Source of the DNA: Bacillus sp. NP157
GTDB taxonomy: Bacteria; Pseudomonadota; Gammaproteobacteria; Xanthomonadales; Rhodanobacteraceae
NCBI GenBank assembly: GCA_018889975.1
Contig: CP076546.1
Coordinates: forward strand, 4,495,001-4,559,000
Direction of reading: 5' to 3'
DNA length: 64,000 nt
Position numbers and translations under genes: made by a program. The notes below the pieces were generated by a model. The model made no database searches and was not told the origin of the DNA. It saw nothing but the letters and a program-made list of their open reading frames with translations. Positions 13,534 to 22,896 of the stretch are shown piece by piece; position 1 is the stretch's first letter; every line of letters begins with the position of its first letter.

Positions 13534-14565
13534 ATGGATGATGTTCTGAACGCGCACCGCGCACGACCCTTGCGTTTCCTCCCGCGCCTCGCCGGCGCGA
13601 CGATGTTCCTTCCGCTGCTGTTCGCCTCCGTGGCCCACGCCGAGACCCATCCGGGCCAGGCGGCGCTGGTGCGTGAAGTCGCGAAAGACACCGGGAAAAG
13701 CCCCGCGGCGCTGAACAAGGTGCTCGACGGCGCGAAGATGCAGCAGTCGATCATCGATGCGATGAACCGCCCGGCCGAAGGCAAGCCGTGGAGCGCTTAC
13801 CGGCCGATCTTCCTCACCGAGGACCGGATCGCCGCGGGTGCGGCGTTCTACAACACGCATCGTCCGCTGCTGGAGCGGATCGGCCGCAAGTACGGCGTGC
13901 CGCCGGAATACATCGTCGCCATCGTCGGCGTGGAAACCTTCTACGGCCGCAACACCGGCAAGTACAAGGTGCTCGATGCGCTGGCGACGCTGGCGTTTTA
14001 CTACCCCAAGCGCGCGCCGTTCTTCCGCGAACAGCTGAAGACCCTGCTCGAGCTGCCGTCGAACCACCTTGGTGGCCCGCTGGATACGCTGACCGGCTCG
14101 TATGCCGGTGCGCAGGGCTGGGGCCAGTTCATGCCCTCGTCGATCCGCGACTGGGGCGTCGACGACGACGGCGACGGCCGGATCGACATGAAGGGCTCGA
14201 TGGGCGACATCTTCGCCAGCGTGGCCAACTACTTCAAGGAACACGGCTGGCAGACCGGCGGCCCCGTCGCCGCCCGCGCCCAGCCCGATCGCGGCGCGCA
14301 GGCGCCGGCCGTGCCGAAGGACTGGCGCCCGGTGGCGCCGGTGGAATCCTTCGTCGCCAGCGGCTTCGCGCCCGTGCAGCACCTCGACCCGGGTCGCGAT
14401 GCGCAGCTGGTCCGCCTCGATGGCCCCGGCGGCGACGAGTACTGGTTCACCTTCCAGAATTTCTACGTGATCACCACGTACAACCGCAGCCCGATGTACG
14501 CGCTCGCCGTCGACCAGCTCGCGCAGGAGATCCGCGCCCGCGTCAAAGGCCCCGCCACCCGATGA
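13534..14565 (+). CDS. mltB: Membrane-bound lytic murein transglycosylase B
   Basis: A 343-aa soluble or membrane lytic transglycosylase of the MltB/SltB family (SLT_2 domain), which cleaves glycan strands with 1,6-anhydro ends. A signal sequence ends in ASVAHA near residue 36. Catalytic Glu is E134 in GVETFYGRNTGKY, followed by AGAQGWGQFMPSS near 190, a family hallmark. An alternative start at ATG 13471 overlaps the rodA stop (TAATG) and would add 21 residues, so coupling to rodA is possible. The stop overlaps the rlpA start (ATGA at 14562-14565). Confidence 0.9.
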   Translation: MDDVLNAHRARPLRFLPRLAGATMFLPLLFASVAHAETHPGQAALVREVAKDTGKSPAALNKVLDGAKMQQSIIDAMNRPAEGKPWSAYRPIFLTEDRIAAGAAFYNTHRPLLERIGRKYGVPPEYIVAIVGVETFYGRNTGKYKVLDALATLAFYYPKRAPFFREQLKTLLELPSNHLGGPLDTLTGSYAGAQGWGQFMPSSIRDWGVDDDGDGRIDMKGSMGDIFASVANYFKEHGWQTGGPVAARAQPDRGAQAPAVPKDWRPVAPVESFVASGFAPVQHLDPGRDAQLVRLDGPGGDEYWFTFQNFYVITTYNRSPMYALAVDQLAQEIRARVKGPATR

Positions 14566-15866
14566 CCCCCATCCCCGCATCGCGCCGTTGTTGTAGGAGC
14601 GCGCCCGCGCGCGACCCCAGCACGCGATGGGGCGGGTTATGTATCGAGCCGACCATTGGATCGTCCAATGAATCGGGCCGTGGATCGCGCGCAGGCGCGC
14701 TCCTACTCCTTCTCGTGGCGTTGCTACTAACCGCCTGCGGCAGCCCGCACAACACCCGCCCCACGTCGGGAAAGCGCACCGGCAGCTCCAGCCGCTTCAA
14801 CGACGACATCAGCAAGTCGCAGGGCTCGCGCTACCGCAGCAACGCCGACAGCGTCTCGACCGATGTCCCGGACGTCAGCAAGATCCCCGAGCCGGTGCCG
14901 AAGAACGAACCGCGATCGCTCTACGGCAACAAGTCGCCGTACTCGGTGCTCGGGCAGACTTACAACGTGCTGTCCAGCCCGAAGGGTTACGTCGAGCGTG
15001 GCATCGCGTCGTTCTATGGCAACAAGTTCCATGGCTACAAGACCTCGAACCTCGAGGAATACGACATGTACCAGTTCAGCGCGGCGCACAAGACGCTGCC
15101 GCTGCCGAGCTACGCGCGTGTGACCAACCTGCAGAACGGCAAGAGCGTGGTCGTGCGGATCAACGATCGCGGGCCGTTCCACGAAAACCGGATCATCGAC
15201 CTGTCCTTCGCCGCCGCGGTGAAGATCGGCGTGTGGCCGAGCGGCACCGGCCTGGTCGAGGTCCGCGCGATCGACCCGTCCGACCCGGCCGCCGCCGCGG
15301 CAGCCCCGCCGCCGTATGTGTCGACCCAGCCCAAGCCGGCCCCGGTGACGGCCCCGCCGCCGCCCTCGCGCCCGGCCGGCACGCCAGCGCCGCCGTCGGG
15401 CCGCGTCGTGGCCACCCCGGCCGCCGTGGCGACTGGCGCGATGCTGGCCTCCGCGCCGCGCCCGGCACCGAATGCGACGACGTCGACCCCGGTCGCCGTC
15501 GGCAACCCCGAGGATGCCGGCCCCGTGCCCGGCATGACCGATGTGGCCGTCTCCGATGCGTTGCCGCCTCCGGCCCCCGGCGGTAGGAGCGCGCCTGCGC
15601 GCGATCAGACCCCACCGGAGGTGGCCGGCAAACCCAGCATTTACCTTCAGGTCGGGGCGTTTTCCGACCTGGCTAACGCGAATCGCGTGGCGGATCAGTT
15701 GAACCGGGCCGGCCTTGGGCCGGTCAGTGTCATCGAGACCAGTATTTCCGGGCGCAGCGTGCGCCGGGTGCGGGTCGGTCCGCTGGCCGACGTCGATACC
15801 GCCGACAAAGTGACCGACCAGATCGCCGGCATGGGCCTGCCCAGGCCCTCGGTCGCGGTAGACTGA
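14562..15866 (+). CDS. rlpA: Septal ring lytic transglycosylase RlpA, lipoprotein with translated repeats
   Basis: A 434-aa RlpA. It has a double-psi beta-barrel (about residues 145-235) and a C-terminal SPOR domain (about 358-434), separated by a Pro/Ala-rich linker. SPOR domains bind denuded septal glycan. E165, H176 and D202 have the spacing of the catalytic residues of P. aeruginosa RlpA. The only good start is ATG 14562, coupled to mltB by ATGA. The lipobox LLTAC has its Cys at residue 59, far too deep for a normal lipoprotein. A REPIN translated as about residues 11-49 explains this: without it about 20 residues would precede the Cys. A second REP is translated at 341-348. Confidence 0.9.
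   Translation: MTPIPASRRCCRSAPARDPSTRWGGLCIEPTIGSSNESGRGSRAGALLLLLVALLLTACGSPHNTRPTSGKRTGSSSRFNDDISKSQGSRYRSNADSVSTDVPDVSKIPEPVPKNEPRSLYGNKSPYSVLGQTYNVLSSPKGYVERGIASFYGNKFHGYKTSNLEEYDMYQFSAAHKTLPLPSYARVTNLQNGKSVVVRINDRGPFHENRIIDLSFAAAVKIGVWPSGTGLVEVRAIDPSDPAAAAAAPPPYVSTQPKPAPVTAPPPPSRPAGTPAPPSGRVVATPAAVATGAMLASAPRPAPNATTSTPVAVGNPEDAGPVPGMTDVAVSDALPPPAPGGRSAPARDQTPPEVAGKPSIYLQVGAFSDLANANRVADQLNRAGLGPVSVIETSISGRSVRRVRVGPLADVDTADKVTDQIAGMGLPRPSVAVD
14592..14706. repeat. REPIN translated inside the rlpA signal region
   Basis: A forward REP at 14592-14614 (with C replacing T in the centre) and an inverted REP at 14685-14706. The whole element is an open frame in rlpA. The forward copy reads CRSAPARD and the reverse copy GSRAGALL, between the ATG and the lipobox. 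Confidence 0.88.
15583..15604 (+). repeat. Single REP translated in the rlpA linker
   Basis: A forward REP without a partner, read in frame as GRSAPARD (about residues 341-348) between the Pro/Ala linker and the SPOR domain of RlpA. Confidence 0.88.
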
Positions 15867-15908
15867 ACCCCTTTTTTCCCGCTTGTTTTTGACTGGACCG
15901 CTGAAACG

Positions 15909-17132
15909 ATGAAGCTCTTGCCCCGTTCCCTGTTCGCTTTCGCCGCCGCCGCGCTCGTCGCCGGCGTGACCGTGGCGCAGCAGACGCCGCCGCGTCCCGT
16001 GGTTCCGCGCCCCGTGGTGCCCGAGGCCCCCGTGCCGCCGCCGCCGGACGTCGAAGGCAAGAGCTGGGTCCTGATGGACTACAACACCGGGCAGATCATC
16101 GCCTCGAAGGACCCGGACGTGCAGCTGGAGCCGGCCTCGATCACCAAGATCATGACCGACTACGTGGTCTCGGCCGAGCTGGGCAACGGCAAGATCCACA
16201 ACGAAGACCCGGTCACCATCAGCGAAAACGCATGGCGTGGCGGCGGTGCCAGCACCGACGGCTCGACCAGCTTCCTCAAGCTCAACAGCCAGGTGAAGCT
16301 GAAAGACCTGCTGTACGGCATGATCATCCAGTCCGGCAACGACGCCGCCATCGCCCTGGCCGAGCACACCGCGGGCTCGGAGCCGGCGTTCGCCAACCTG
16401 ATGAACGCCTACGCCAAGCAGCTGGGCATGACCCATTCGCAGTTCCAGAATGCGTCGGGCTATCCGGTCGCCAACCACTACACGACGGCCCGCGACATCG
16501 CGATCCTGTCGCGCGCGCTGATCCACGACTTCCCCGAGGACTACGCGATCTCGGCGGTCAAGGAATTCGAGTGGAACGGCATCAAGCAGCACAACCGCAA
16601 CCTGCTGCTGTGGCGCGATAACACCGTCGACGGCATCAAGACCGGCCACACCGCCGCCGCCGGCTACTGCCTGGCCGCGTCGGCCAAGCAGGGCGACGCC
16701 CGCATGATCGCCATCATCATGGGCGCCAGCAGCGAAAAGGGCCGCGCCGACGCCGCGCTGGCGCTGCTCAACTACGGCTTCCGTTTCTACGAAAGCCACA
16801 AGCTGTACGACGCCAACAAGCCGCTGGTCACGCCGAAGCTGTGGAAGGGTGCCGAAAACACCTTGCCGCTGGGCGTGAGCGAAGCCGTGATGGTTTCGGT
16901 CAAGCGCGGCGACTACGAGAAGCTGAAGGCCGACCTCGACGTGCCGTCGACCCTGATCGCCCCGTTCAAGAAGGGCCAGCAGGTCGGTACGCTGCGCGTG
17001 ACGCTCGACGGCCAGCCGGTGATGACCGCTCCGCTGGTCGCCCTGAACGATGCCCCGGAAGGCGGCTTTTTCTCGCGCCTGTGGGACACCATCATGCTGT
17101 GGTTCCATAGCGACGACAGCGCCAAGAAGTAA
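15909..17132 (+). CDS. dacA: D-alanyl-D-alanine carboxypeptidase (PBP5/6 type)
   Basis: A 407-aa class C PBP that removes the terminal D-Ala of stem peptides in the periplasm. An N-terminal signal peptide (about residues 1-24) is followed by a Pro-rich spacer. Active-site motifs are S77-I-T-K80, S142-G-N and K244-T-G. A C-terminal beta domain and a terminal amphipathic segment (FFSRLWDTIMLWFHS) serve as membrane anchor, as in E. coli PBP5. It lies 42 nt after rlpA and 10 nt before ybeD, the common gammaproteobacterial order rlpA-dacA-ybeD-lipB-lipA. Confidence 0.96.
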   Translation: MKLLPRSLFAFAAAALVAGVTVAQQTPPRPVVPRPVVPEAPVPPPPDVEGKSWVLMDYNTGQIIASKDPDVQLEPASITKIMTDYVVSAELGNGKIHNEDPVTISENAWRGGGASTDGSTSFLKLNSQVKLKDLLYGMIIQSGNDAAIALAEHTAGSEPAFANLMNAYAKQLGMTHSQFQNASGYPVANHYTTARDIAILSRALIHDFPEDYAISAVKEFEWNGIKQHNRNLLLWRDNTVDGIKTGHTAAAGYCLAASAKQGDARMIAIIMGASSEKGRADAALALLNYGFRFYESHKLYDANKPLVTPKLWKGAENTLPLGVSEAVMVSVKRGDYEKLKADLDVPSTLIAPFKKGQQVGTLRVTLDGQPVMTAPLVALNDAPEGGFFSRLWDTIMLWFHSDDSAKK

Positions 17133-17142
17133 GGAGTCCGCC

Positions 17143-17433
17143 ATGCGTGAAATCGACTTCAGCCACGCCCAGAAAGAGGGCAAGGGCTTCCAGTTCCCGG
17201 GTCAGTTCGAGATCACGGCGATCGGCAACGCGAACACGGGCCTGAAGGCCCGCGTTCCCGAGATCCTGCACGGCATCGGCCTGGAAGTGCTCCACGAGAC
17301 GGTGACCTCGAAGCTCACCCCCGCGGGTAATTACGAGTCGGTCGCGGTGAGCTTCGTCGCGCCGACCCGCGAGAAGTACCTCGAGGCCCACGACGTGCTC
17401 CGCGCCGACGAAAACATCCGCTTCACCCTCTGA
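17143..17433 (+). CDS. ybeD: YbeD/DUF493-family protein
   Basis: A 96-aa cytosolic protein of the DUF493 (YbeD) family, a small ACT-like alpha/beta fold found beside dacA and lipB in many Proteobacteria. Its role is not established; the position suggests a link to lipoate metabolism or wall enzymes. The start ATG 17143 follows AAGGAG (17130-17135), which overlaps the dacA stop. The length and the C-terminus ending near DENIRFTL fit the family. Confidence 0.92.
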   Translation: MREIDFSHAQKEGKGFQFPGQFEITAIGNANTGLKARVPEILHGIGLEVLHETVTSKLTPAGNYESVAVSFVAPTREKYLEAHDVLRADENIRFTL

Positions 17434-17447
17434 CCGCCCCCCCACCG

Positions 17448-17608
17448 TGTAGGAGCGCGCCTGCGCGCGATTAGGGGTTGGAGAAGAGCGTAACGAGTAC
17501 CGTGTTGAGAGTATCGAGGAAGAGCTGGCCATGGTTTTTACCCGGTACTCTCTACTCTCTACTCGATACGCTCCTGAGCCCCCCATCGCGCGCAGGCGCG
17601 CTCCTACA
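17448..17608. repeat. Composite REPIN with 100-bp inner palindrome (copy 1)
   Basis: A forward REP at 17448-17470 and a reverse REP at 17586-17608 enclose a 100-bp element (17481-17580). The inner element is itself an inverted repeat: GAGCGTAACGAGTACC on the left and the complement of GAGCGTATCGAGTA on the right. A related inner element lies at 28621-28720. It lies between ybeD and lipB. Confidence 0.85.
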
Positions 17609-17690
17609 CGGAGCGGGGGTTTGCCCTTGAACCGGCGGTTGTCACCCGCCATTTCCTCCTGATCCCCCAAAAGCCAAGCCGTTTCCCCCC

Positions 17691-18359
17691 ATGACCCTCC
17701 CCCTCAACGTCCGCCGGCTGGGGCGCGTGCCCTACGAAACCTCCTGGAGGGCCATGAGTGCCTTCACCGACAACCGCACCGACGACACCGTCGACGAGCT
17801 GTGGCTGCTGGAGCACGACCCGGTGTTTACGCTGGGCCAGGCGGGGCTGGACGAGCACGTGCTGTTTGCCGGGGATATCCCGGTGGTGCGGGTCGATCGC
17901 GGTGGCCAGGTGACCTACCACGGCCCGGGCCAGATCGTGGCCTACCCGATGATCAACCTGCGCCGGGTCGGCGTGGGCGTGCGCGAGCTGGTCTGCAAGA
18001 TCGAGCAGTCGATCATCGACACCCTGGGCGAGTGGAACATCGGCGCGGCGCGGCGTGAAGGCGCCCCCGGCGTGTATACCGCCGACGCCAAGGTGGCCGC
18101 CCTCGGCCTGCGCGTGCGCCGTGGCTGCAGCTTCCATGGCCTGGCCTTCAACGTCGACATGGACCTGGAGCCCTTCCACCGCATCAACCCCTGCGGCTAC
18201 AAGGGTTTGGAAGTCACCCAGGTGGTAGACTTGGGGGGTCCGTCGCAGTTGGCAGACGTGGAAGATGTCCTGGTACAGGAATTCTGCAAGCAGTTCGGTT
18301 TCCACGCCGTGCACGCCGCTCCCGTCATCCCCGAACTCCCCGCCCGCATTGCGGTCTGA
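17691..18359 (+). CDS. lipB: Octanoyl-[ACP]:protein octanoyltransferase
   Basis: A 222-aa LipB that moves octanoyl groups from ACP to lipoyl domains, the first step of lipoate synthesis. The glycine-rich block [16 protein letters not shown] lies at about residues 74-89. The catalytic Lys/Cys pair is K134 (AKVAALG) and C168 (INPCGYKG). Its client lipoyl domains are encoded a few kb downstream in aceF and lpdA. lipA follows after 12 nt. Confidence 0.96.
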   Translation: MTLPLNVRRLGRVPYETSWRAMSAFTDNRTDDTVDELWLLEHDPVFTLGQAGLDEHVLFAGDIPVVRVDRGGQVTYHGPGQIVAYPMINLRRVGVGVRELVCKIEQSIIDTLGEWNIGAARREGAPGVYTADAKVAALGLRVRRGCSFHGLAFNVDMDLEPFHRINPCGYKGLEVTQVVDLGGPSQLADVEDVLVQEFCKQFGFHAVHAAPVIPELPARIAV

Positions 18360-18371
18360 GGTCGTAGTCGT

Positions 18372-19370
18372 ATGAGCCAAACCGCCCCCATCCCCGCCCG
18401 CAGCATCCCCATCGCCGTCGTCGACAAGCCCGGCGAGAAGATGCTCGGAAATGACAAGATCGCGCTCAACCGCGCGGCCTTCGACACCGATGCGCCCGTG
18501 CTGCGCAAGCCGAGCTGGATCCGCGTGCGCCTGCCCCAGGGCAACGCCGTGCAGCAGCTGAAGGCGCGCCTGCGCGAAAACTCGCTGGTCACCGTGTGCG
18601 AGGAAGCCTCGTGCCCGAACATCCACGAGTGTTTCTCCAAGGGCACCGCCACCTTCATGATCCTCGGCGAGGTCTGCACCCGCCGTTGCTCGTTCTGCGA
18701 CGTGGCCCACGGCCGCCCGCTGGCGCCGGATCCGCTGGAACCGGCCCGCCTGGCCGAGACCATCCGTGACATGCGCCTGAAATACGTGGTGATCACCTCG
18801 GTGGATCGCGACGACCTGCGTGACGGCGGTGCCGAGCATTTCGCCTCGTGCATCCGTGCCGTGCGCCATGCGAGCCCGAACATCCGCATCGAGATCCTCA
18901 CCCCGGATTTCCGCGGCAAGGGCCGCATGGAGCGCGCGCTGGAAGTTCTCAAGGACTACCCGCCGGACGTGTTCAACCACAACCTGGAAACGGTGCCGCA
19001 CCTCTACCGCGAAGTGCGCCCGGGTGCCGATTACCAGTGGTCGCTCGACCTGCTCAAGCGCTTCAAGGCGCAGCATCCGGATGTCCCGACCAAGTCCGGC
19101 ATCATGCTGGGCCTGGGCGAGACGATGGAGCAGGTGCTGGAGACGATGCGCGATCTACGCGCCCATGACGTCGACATGATCACCATTGGCCAGTACCTGC
19201 AGCCCACGGCGCACCACCACCCGGTGGTCCGCTACTGGACGCCGGACGAATACGAGGCCCTGCGCGTCGCTGGCGAAGAGATGGGCTTCGGCCATGTCGC
19301 TTCCGGCCCGTTGGTGCGATCCTCCTACCATGCCGACCTGATGGCTCACGCCGCCGGCGTCGTCGAATAA
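18372..19370 (+). CDS. lipA: Lipoyl synthase (radical SAM)
   Basis: A 332-aa radical-SAM sulfur insertase that converts octanoyl to lipoyl groups. The radical-SAM cluster cysteines are C102-x3-C106-x2-C109 (CTRRCSFC). The auxiliary cluster uses C76, C81 and C87 ([12 protein letters not shown]). The conserved C-terminal RSSYHAD is present. Directly downstream of lipB in the usual lipBA order. Confidence 0.97.
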   Translation: MSQTAPIPARSIPIAVVDKPGEKMLGNDKIALNRAAFDTDAPVLRKPSWIRVRLPQGNAVQQLKARLRENSLVTVCEEASCPNIHECFSKGTATFMILGEVCTRRCSFCDVAHGRPLAPDPLEPARLAETIRDMRLKYVVITSVDRDDLRDGGAEHFASCIRAVRHASPNIRIEILTPDFRGKGRMERALEVLKDYPPDVFNHNLETVPHLYREVRPGADYQWSLDLLKRFKAQHPDVPTKSGIMLGLGETMEQVLETMRDLRAHDVDMITIGQYLQPTAHHHPVVRYWTPDEYEALRVAGEEMGFGHVASGPLVRSSYHADLMAHAAGVVE

Positions 19371-19397
19371 TCGCAAGAAGCACCACGAGGCAACTAC

Positions 19398-21719
19398 ATG
19401 ACCCTTCGCCCCGCGTCGCTCGCCCTCCTGCTGGCTCTTACCGCAGCCGGGGCGCATGCCGCCCAGAATGCCGCACCCCAGCAGCCTGGCGCGACGCCGC
19501 CGGCGAAGAGCGCCACGCCGCAACCGAAGGATGCTTCGGAAGCGGCGACGTCGCCCGAGCCCCAGAAGAAAGAATCGTCCCTGCCGCTGAAGCCGACCTC
19601 GGCGGAAACCCAGGCCGCGCAGCTGTCCGCGCGTTTCCTGACCCGTTTCCACTACCAGGCGCAGCCGCTCGACGACGCCATGTCGGCGAAGATCTTCAAG
19701 GCGTACTTCGATTCGCTCGATAGCGAAAAGGTCTTCTTCACCCAGGAAGACATGGCGAAGTTCGAGCCGATGAAGACCCAGTTCGACGACGCGATCTGGA
19801 ACCAGGACCTCACCGGTCCCTTCACGGTGTTCAACCTGTACATCACGCGCGCCGTCGATCGCATGAACTATGCGCGCGGCCTGCTGAAGAAGGGCTTCGA
19901 CCTCAGCGGCAACGAAAGCTTCAACTTCGACCGCAAGAAGGCGGCGCTGCCGAAGAACCAGGCCGAGCTCGACGACGTGTGGCGCAAGCGCACGATGAAC
20001 GACTGGCTGCGCCTGAAGCTGGCCGGCAAGAGCGACGACGACATCCGCAAGACGCTGGACAAGCGCTACGCGACCTACATCACCCGCGTGCGCCAGCTGG
20101 ATGACGAAGACGCGACCCAGGCCTTCATGACGGCCTACGCCAACTCCACCGACCCGCATACCGATTACCTCGGCCCCCGCGCCGCGGACGCCTTCGACAT
20201 CGCCATGCGCCTGTCGCTGGAAGGCATCGGCGCGGTGCTGCAGGCACGCGACGACTACACCACCATCCGCGAGCTGGTCCCCGGCGGCCCGGCGATGAAG
20301 TCCGGCAAGATGAAGCCGGGCGACCGCATCCTCGCCATCGGCCAGGGCGAAACCGGCCCGATGGTCGACGTCGTTGGCTGGCGCCAGGACGACGTGGTCA
20401 AGCTGATCCGCGGCAAGAAAGACACCACCGTGCGCATCGAAGTGCTGGCGGGCGACGCCGGCATGGACGGCAAGCACGACATCGTGACCCTCGTGCGCAA
20501 GAAGGTGACGATGGAAGAGCAGGCCGCCAAGTCGAAGGTCATCGACGTGAAGGACGGCGACGTCACCCGCAAGATCGGCGTGATCGAGCTGCCCACGTTC
20601 TACCAGGACTTCGGCGCGCGCCGTAACGGCGACACCAACTTCAAGAGCGCCACCCGCGACGTGTCCAAGCTCCTTACCGAGCTGAAGGCGCAGAAGGTGG
20701 AAGGCGTGATCATGGACCTGCGCAACAACGGCGGCGGTTCGCTCAACGAGGCCACCGAGCTCACCGGCCTGTTCATCGATACCGGCCCGGTCGTGCAGGT
20801 GCGCGATGCGCGCGGCCAGGTCGAAGCCCAGGGCGACGACCAGCCGGGCATGTCGTGGGATGGCCCGATGGCGGTCATGGTCAACCGTGGCTCGGCATCG
20901 GCGTCGGAAATCTTCGCCGCGGCGATTCAGGATTACGGCCGTGGCCTGATCATCGGCGAGCCGACCTTCGGCAAGGGCACCGTGCAGAACCTGGTGGACC
21001 TGGACCGTTTCGGCAAGGCGACCACGGGTGAAGACGCCAAGTACGGCGAGCTGAAGATGACCATCGCCGAGTTCATCCGGATCAACGGCGACAGCACCCA
21101 GCTGCACGGCGTGACCCCGGACGTGCGCTTCCCGGAAAACGGCGACGCGAAGGAATTCGGTGAGTCGACCTACGACAACGCGCTGCCGTGGCGTCACATC
21201 GATCCGGCTGATTACAAGCCGGTCGCCGACCTGAAGCCGATCGTGGGCCCGCTGAACCAGAAGCACGAAGCTCGCGTGGCGAACTCGCCGGCGTGGAAGC
21301 TGATGCTCGACGAGCTGGCCCAGTACAAGAAGCTGCGCGACAAGACCGATGTGTCGCTCAACTTCGCCGCCCGCCAGGCCGAGCGCAAGCAGTTCGACGC
21401 CACCCAGGCCGACTTCCGCAACCGTCGCAAGGCGATCTTCGGCGGTGACGGCAGCCCGGCGGCCGACGACCAGGATTCGGGTGACGACGGCCTCAACGCC
21501 AACGAGCGCAGCATCAAGAGCGACCTGAAGCAGGAAGCCGACGCCAAGAAGGCCAAGGACACCCCGCTGGAAGAAGCCGCGCACATCGTCAGCGACGAAG
21601 TCACCCTGATCAAGGGCGATGCGAAGGTCGCCAGCACGGTGCTGCCGTATGGTGGGAAGAAGATCGATACGCCGCCGCAGACAGCGGCGGCGGTGAAGCC
21701 GGCGCCTAACACGCCTTGA
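19398..21719 (+). CDS. prc: Tail-specific carboxy-terminal processing protease
   Basis: A 773-aa periplasmic serine protease of the S41 (Prc/Tsp) family. A signal peptide (about 1-22) is followed by an Ala/Pro/Lys-rich spacer, an N-terminal helical domain, a PDZ domain (about 270-350), and the S41 core. The catalytic dyad is S501 (in GSASASEIF) and K526 (in TFGKGT), with the same 25-residue spacing as E. coli Prc. Prc clips periplasmic proteins, including wall hydrolases, which suits its place after the peptidoglycan cluster. A clear terminator follows. Confidence 0.95.
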   Translation: MTLRPASLALLLALTAAGAHAAQNAAPQQPGATPPAKSATPQPKDASEAATSPEPQKKESSLPLKPTSAETQAAQLSARFLTRFHYQAQPLDDAMSAKIFKAYFDSLDSEKVFFTQEDMAKFEPMKTQFDDAIWNQDLTGPFTVFNLYITRAVDRMNYARGLLKKGFDLSGNESFNFDRKKAALPKNQAELDDVWRKRTMNDWLRLKLAGKSDDDIRKTLDKRYATYITRVRQLDDEDATQAFMTAYANSTDPHTDYLGPRAADAFDIAMRLSLEGIGAVLQARDDYTTIRELVPGGPAMKSGKMKPGDRILAIGQGETGPMVDVVGWRQDDVVKLIRGKKDTTVRIEVLAGDAGMDGKHDIVTLVRKKVTMEEQAAKSKVIDVKDGDVTRKIGVIELPTFYQDFGARRNGDTNFKSATRDVSKLLTELKAQKVEGVIMDLRNNGGGSLNEATELTGLFIDTGPVVQVRDARGQVEAQGDDQPGMSWDGPMAVMVNRGSASASEIFAAAIQDYGRGLIIGEPTFGKGTVQNLVDLDRFGKATTGEDAKYGELKMTIAEFIRINGDSTQLHGVTPDVRFPENGDAKEFGESTYDNALPWRHIDPADYKPVADLKPIVGPLNQKHEARVANSPAWKLMLDELAQYKKLRDKTDVSLNFAARQAERKQFDATQADFRNRRKAIFGGDGSPAADDQDSGDDGLNANERSIKSDLKQEADAKKAKDTPLEEAAHIVSDEVTLIKGDAKVASTVLPYGGKKIDTPPQTAAAVKPAPNTP

Positions 21720-21721
21720 AG

Positions 21722-21748
21722 AAATGGCCCCTCACGGGGCCATTTTTT
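21722..21748 (+). terminator. Terminator after prc
   Basis: A perfect 10-bp stem (AAATGGCCCC / GGGGCCATTT) with loop TCAC is followed by a run of T, immediately after the prc stop codon. Confidence 0.93.
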
Positions 21749-21835
21749 TGCCCAGCACGGGGCGGTGCAACCGGGTCTTCACGTTTCCATTGCTAGCCTG
21801 CGCCGCGATCTTTCGCTTCGATAAGGCAGGCTCGC

Positions 21836-22666
21836 ATGCTCGACTTCCTCGATCGCCTTGGCGTGGACCACGCCACCCGGCTCATCATCATTTCCTGGTC
21901 GATCCGCATCGGCCTTTCGCTGGTGGCGCTGTTCATCGGCTTCTGGATCGCCGCCCGCATCGCCAACGTCGGCCGCCGTGCGTTGGAGCGCGCGCATGTC
22001 GACGTCACCCTCGCCACCTTCCTGCGGAATGCCATCTACGGGTTGCTGATCGCCTTCATCATCGTCCAGGTGATGGGCATGGCGGGTATCCCGACGGCGT
22101 CGTTGATCGCCGCGCTCGGTGCCGCCGGCCTCGCCATCGGCCTGGCCCTGAACAGCTCGCTGTCCAACCTCGCGTGGGGTGTTCTGCTGATCCTCTTCCG
22201 GCCCTATCGCATCGGCGACTACGTGCTGATCGGCGGCGTGGAGGGCACGGTGCAGAGCATCAACCTGATGCACACCTACGTGGTGACCCCGGACAACCGC
22301 GAGGCCGTGGTGCCGAACGCGAAGGTCGGCGGCGACGCGATCATCAACTACAACGTGCGCGGCACCCGCCGGTTCGAGATCAAGGTGGGCATCGCCTACA
22401 ACGACGACATCGGCAAGGCCATGGACATCATCAACGGCCTGATCGAGTCCGATCCGCGGATCATGAAAGACCCCGCGCCGGGCGTGTGGACCGACAGCCT
22501 CACCGCGTCCAACGTCATCCTGGTCGTCCGCGGCTGGTGCACGGTGTCGGACATGTACGGGGCGCAGACCCAGCTGTTGCGCGGGATCAAGGACAAGTTC
22601 GCCGAAGCCGAGATCACGATCCCCTCGTCGTCCACCGACATCCGCCTCCTCCCCGCCACCGTGTAG
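21836..22666 (+). CDS. Small-conductance mechanosensitive channel (MscS family)
   Basis: A 276-aa MscS-type channel close in size to E. coli MscS (286 aa). It protects cells against hypo-osmotic shock. Three N-terminal helices are visible. The third is the Gly/Ala-rich pore helix (SLIAALGAAGLAIGLALNSSLSNLAWGV segment, about 89-116). The MscS beta domain and cytoplasmic cage follow. Its stop TAG (22664-22666) lies inside a REP, so the repeat fixes the C-terminus (ATV). It stands alone between the prc terminator and the aceF region. Confidence 0.93.
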   Translation: MLDFLDRLGVDHATRLIIISWSIRIGLSLVALFIGFWIAARIANVGRRALERAHVDVTLATFLRNAIYGLLIAFIIVQVMGMAGIPTASLIAALGAAGLAIGLALNSSLSNLAWGVLLILFRPYRIGDYVLIGGVEGTVQSINLMHTYVVTPDNREAVVPNAKVGGDAIINYNVRGTRRFEIKVGIAYNDDIGKAMDIINGLIESDPRIMKDPAPGVWTDSLTASNVILVVRGWCTVSDMYGAQTQLLRGIKDKFAEAEITIPSSSTDIRLLPATV

Positions 22667-22726
22667 GAGCGCGCCTGCGCGCGAATGGGGTTAGCGTGGC
22701 CCCCATCGCGCGCAGGCGCGTCCCAC
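22662..22726. repeat. REPIN after the MscS gene
   Basis: A forward REP at 22662-22684 and a slightly decayed reverse copy at 22706-22726 (outer end TCCCAC instead of CTCCTACA). The forward copy supplies the MscS stop codon. The remaining gap to aceF (22727-22896) shows no gene; TACAAT at 22806-22811 may be a -10 element. Confidence 0.82.
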
Positions 22727-22896
22727 GGGGGTGGTTGGGTGCATAGCTGCCTTGCAGTTCATGGCAAACGGGCGTTTGAATCGTGCCAAAAGCCTCCAAC
22801 GGGCCTACAATCGACCGGTTGCGCCGCAGCACGGCGCCCAGTGATTCCCCCGTCGAAGGGTTCGTCCGCCCTCCGACGCGCTCTTTAGGAGGTTCC

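Noticed and set aside
13788-14561. Upstream extension of the rlpA frame inside mltB
   Set aside because: The frame is open but overlaps the mltB coding sequence and has Arg/Pro-rich out-of-frame composition; ATG 14562 with the ATGA overlap is the sensible start.
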